From Gerris lacustris (lineage: Eukaryota; Arthropoda; Insecta; Hemiptera; Gerridae), in the NCBI GenBank assembly GCA_951217055.1, contig OX578276.1:114560313-114624312 (forward strand): a DNA stretch of 64,000 nt, read 5' to 3'. Position 1 is the stretch's first letter. Every line of letters begins with the position of its first letter. Below the pieces are notes generated by a model. It did not search any database. It was not told where the DNA came from and saw only the letters and a program-made list of their open reading frames with translations. Position numbers and translations under genes: made by a program. Positions 63,116-64,000 of this stretch are shown one piece after another.

Positions 63116-63374
63116 GGCATTTCTTTAGATTGTTACTCCCATGTAAAAAAAAAAACAAAGGGGAGTAACAATCTGAAGAAGGTTACGGAATGTTCTTTTT
63201 TAGACTGTTACTCCACTTATAGAAACAGAAGTGAGATATTCCTTTGTCCCAAAGTACTTTGGTGTAAACATCCCTTTGCGTTAATTGTTATTTAGTCAGT
63301 CATTAATATTCTAAAAGAACATAGGGGAGTAACAATCTAAAGAAGTACCTATAAAGAAGTATCTAAAGAAGTAC
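63116..63374. mobile_element. hAT-type MITE, family A, copy 4
   Basis: Starts GGCATTTCTTTAGATTGTTA and ends with a slightly expanded repeat of AAAGAAGTA. The 8-bp duplication AGAATTTA is exact (63108-63115, 63375-63382). The core TTCCTTTGTCCCAAAGTAC is shared with the other copies. Confidence 0.85.
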
Positions 63375-63382
63375 AGAATTTA

Positions 63383-64000
63383 TTAATATTGTAAAAAAGG
63401 CTTTAAAACATAATGTATTAAATGCATCATTTTTTAGTAATAATAATACTTTCTACTACGCACACATACATATTACTTAAATACCTATACCTACTATGTA
63501 AAGGTCCAATAATCTCGAACAAATCTTTCTCACATATATATTCTCATAGTTGGTACTATACTTTGCAAAATGCATAGTAGCACTAGCAGTAGGAGTCATT
63601 AAATTAATTTATAATTAAACGTATTTATAAAGTGTTCAACAGGTGATGGATAACATTTAATTTTCGATTTCTGTTTAATCAGATCTATTTTCACTGTCTC
63701 TGAATCTAGATTTATTCTGGGAAAAATATTTATATAAGTTAACTATCTTTTATATCTATTTAATTACAAACTACGAAACCGTTTTAAATAAAATAATGAT
63801 GGTTTTTGGGATCAGAACCACCAAATTCAGAGCTAAAATTAGTTCTCGTAAAAATCTTACTGTTAAATTAAAAAACATTCCAATTTAATTCATTAATTTA
63901 TTGTTACACTAAATAAAATATTTCCATTGAGCGTTTTAAATTTTTAATTAAGTTTTTATTAAAATCATCATGATTCATTCATATTATTTTATATCATATT
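63383..64000. other. Gene-less end of window
   Basis: AT-rich; a relic of the CCAAATTCAGAGCTAAAAT repeat lies at 63795-63845. Confidence 0.5.

Overview
The window reads as nuclear DNA of an arthropod, most likely an insect with a large, AT-rich, repeat-loaded genome. Evidence for this: secreted cuticle-type proteins with the usual tiny first coding exon and TATAAATA promoters, an insect-type ZP-domain protein, and many arthropod transposon families (hAT, Jockey, mariner/maT, Penelope-like, an RNase H-bearing non-LTR element, SINEs, foldback elements). I cannot name the species; a hemipteran-like genome is a guess.

Host genes are few. A ZP-domain protein gene lies on the minus strand at 14133-15284 and looks intronless. 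Three related cuticle-like genes lie on the right: gene 1 (+, exons 41450-41461 and 44732-45352), gene 2 (+, exons 51967-51978 and 53543-54079) and gene 3 (-, exons 62525-62536 and 60754-61041). Each has a 12-nt coding first exon (MKSF, MRSF or MKSL), a phase-0 GTAAGT intron and a TATA box about 80 bp upstream (about 60 bp in gene 3). A fourth promoter plus first exon (55549-55640, minus) is nearly the same as that of gene 3, but I see no second exon for it. A possible terminal exon of an unknown gene lies at 26286-26472 (minus), at the edge of a 561-bp tandem duplication.

The most striking structure is a nest of transposons at 30482-40874. A hAT element with an 8-bp target duplication (GTTTAAAA) and a transposase C-terminal relic has been entered by three others. 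The first is a full-length 6.15-kb non-LTR retrotransposon (30678-36826, 11-bp target duplication, (TAC)6 tail, apurinic endonuclease, reverse transcriptase, RNase H and CCHC knuckle all present). The second is a 1.6-kb terminal-inverted-repeat element (37215-38856). The third is a 5'-truncated Penelope-like element with a GIY-YIG domain and 46-bp perfect terminal inverted repeats (38957-40709).

The rest is mostly dispersed repeats. They include two related hAT-type MITE families with 8-bp target duplications, a TTA-flanked Harbinger-like MITE, several long foldback elements (one a perfect 158-bp-arm palindrome, one with two head-to-head copies of a small ORF), a tRNA-like SINE family, a SINE with a 5S rRNA-like head, Jockey, CR1-like and maT relics, and microsatellites. 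About 3.3-6.0 kb, 7.7-14.1 kb, 17.5-19.3 kb and 61-62.5 kb hold long AT-rich stretches in which I see no genes.
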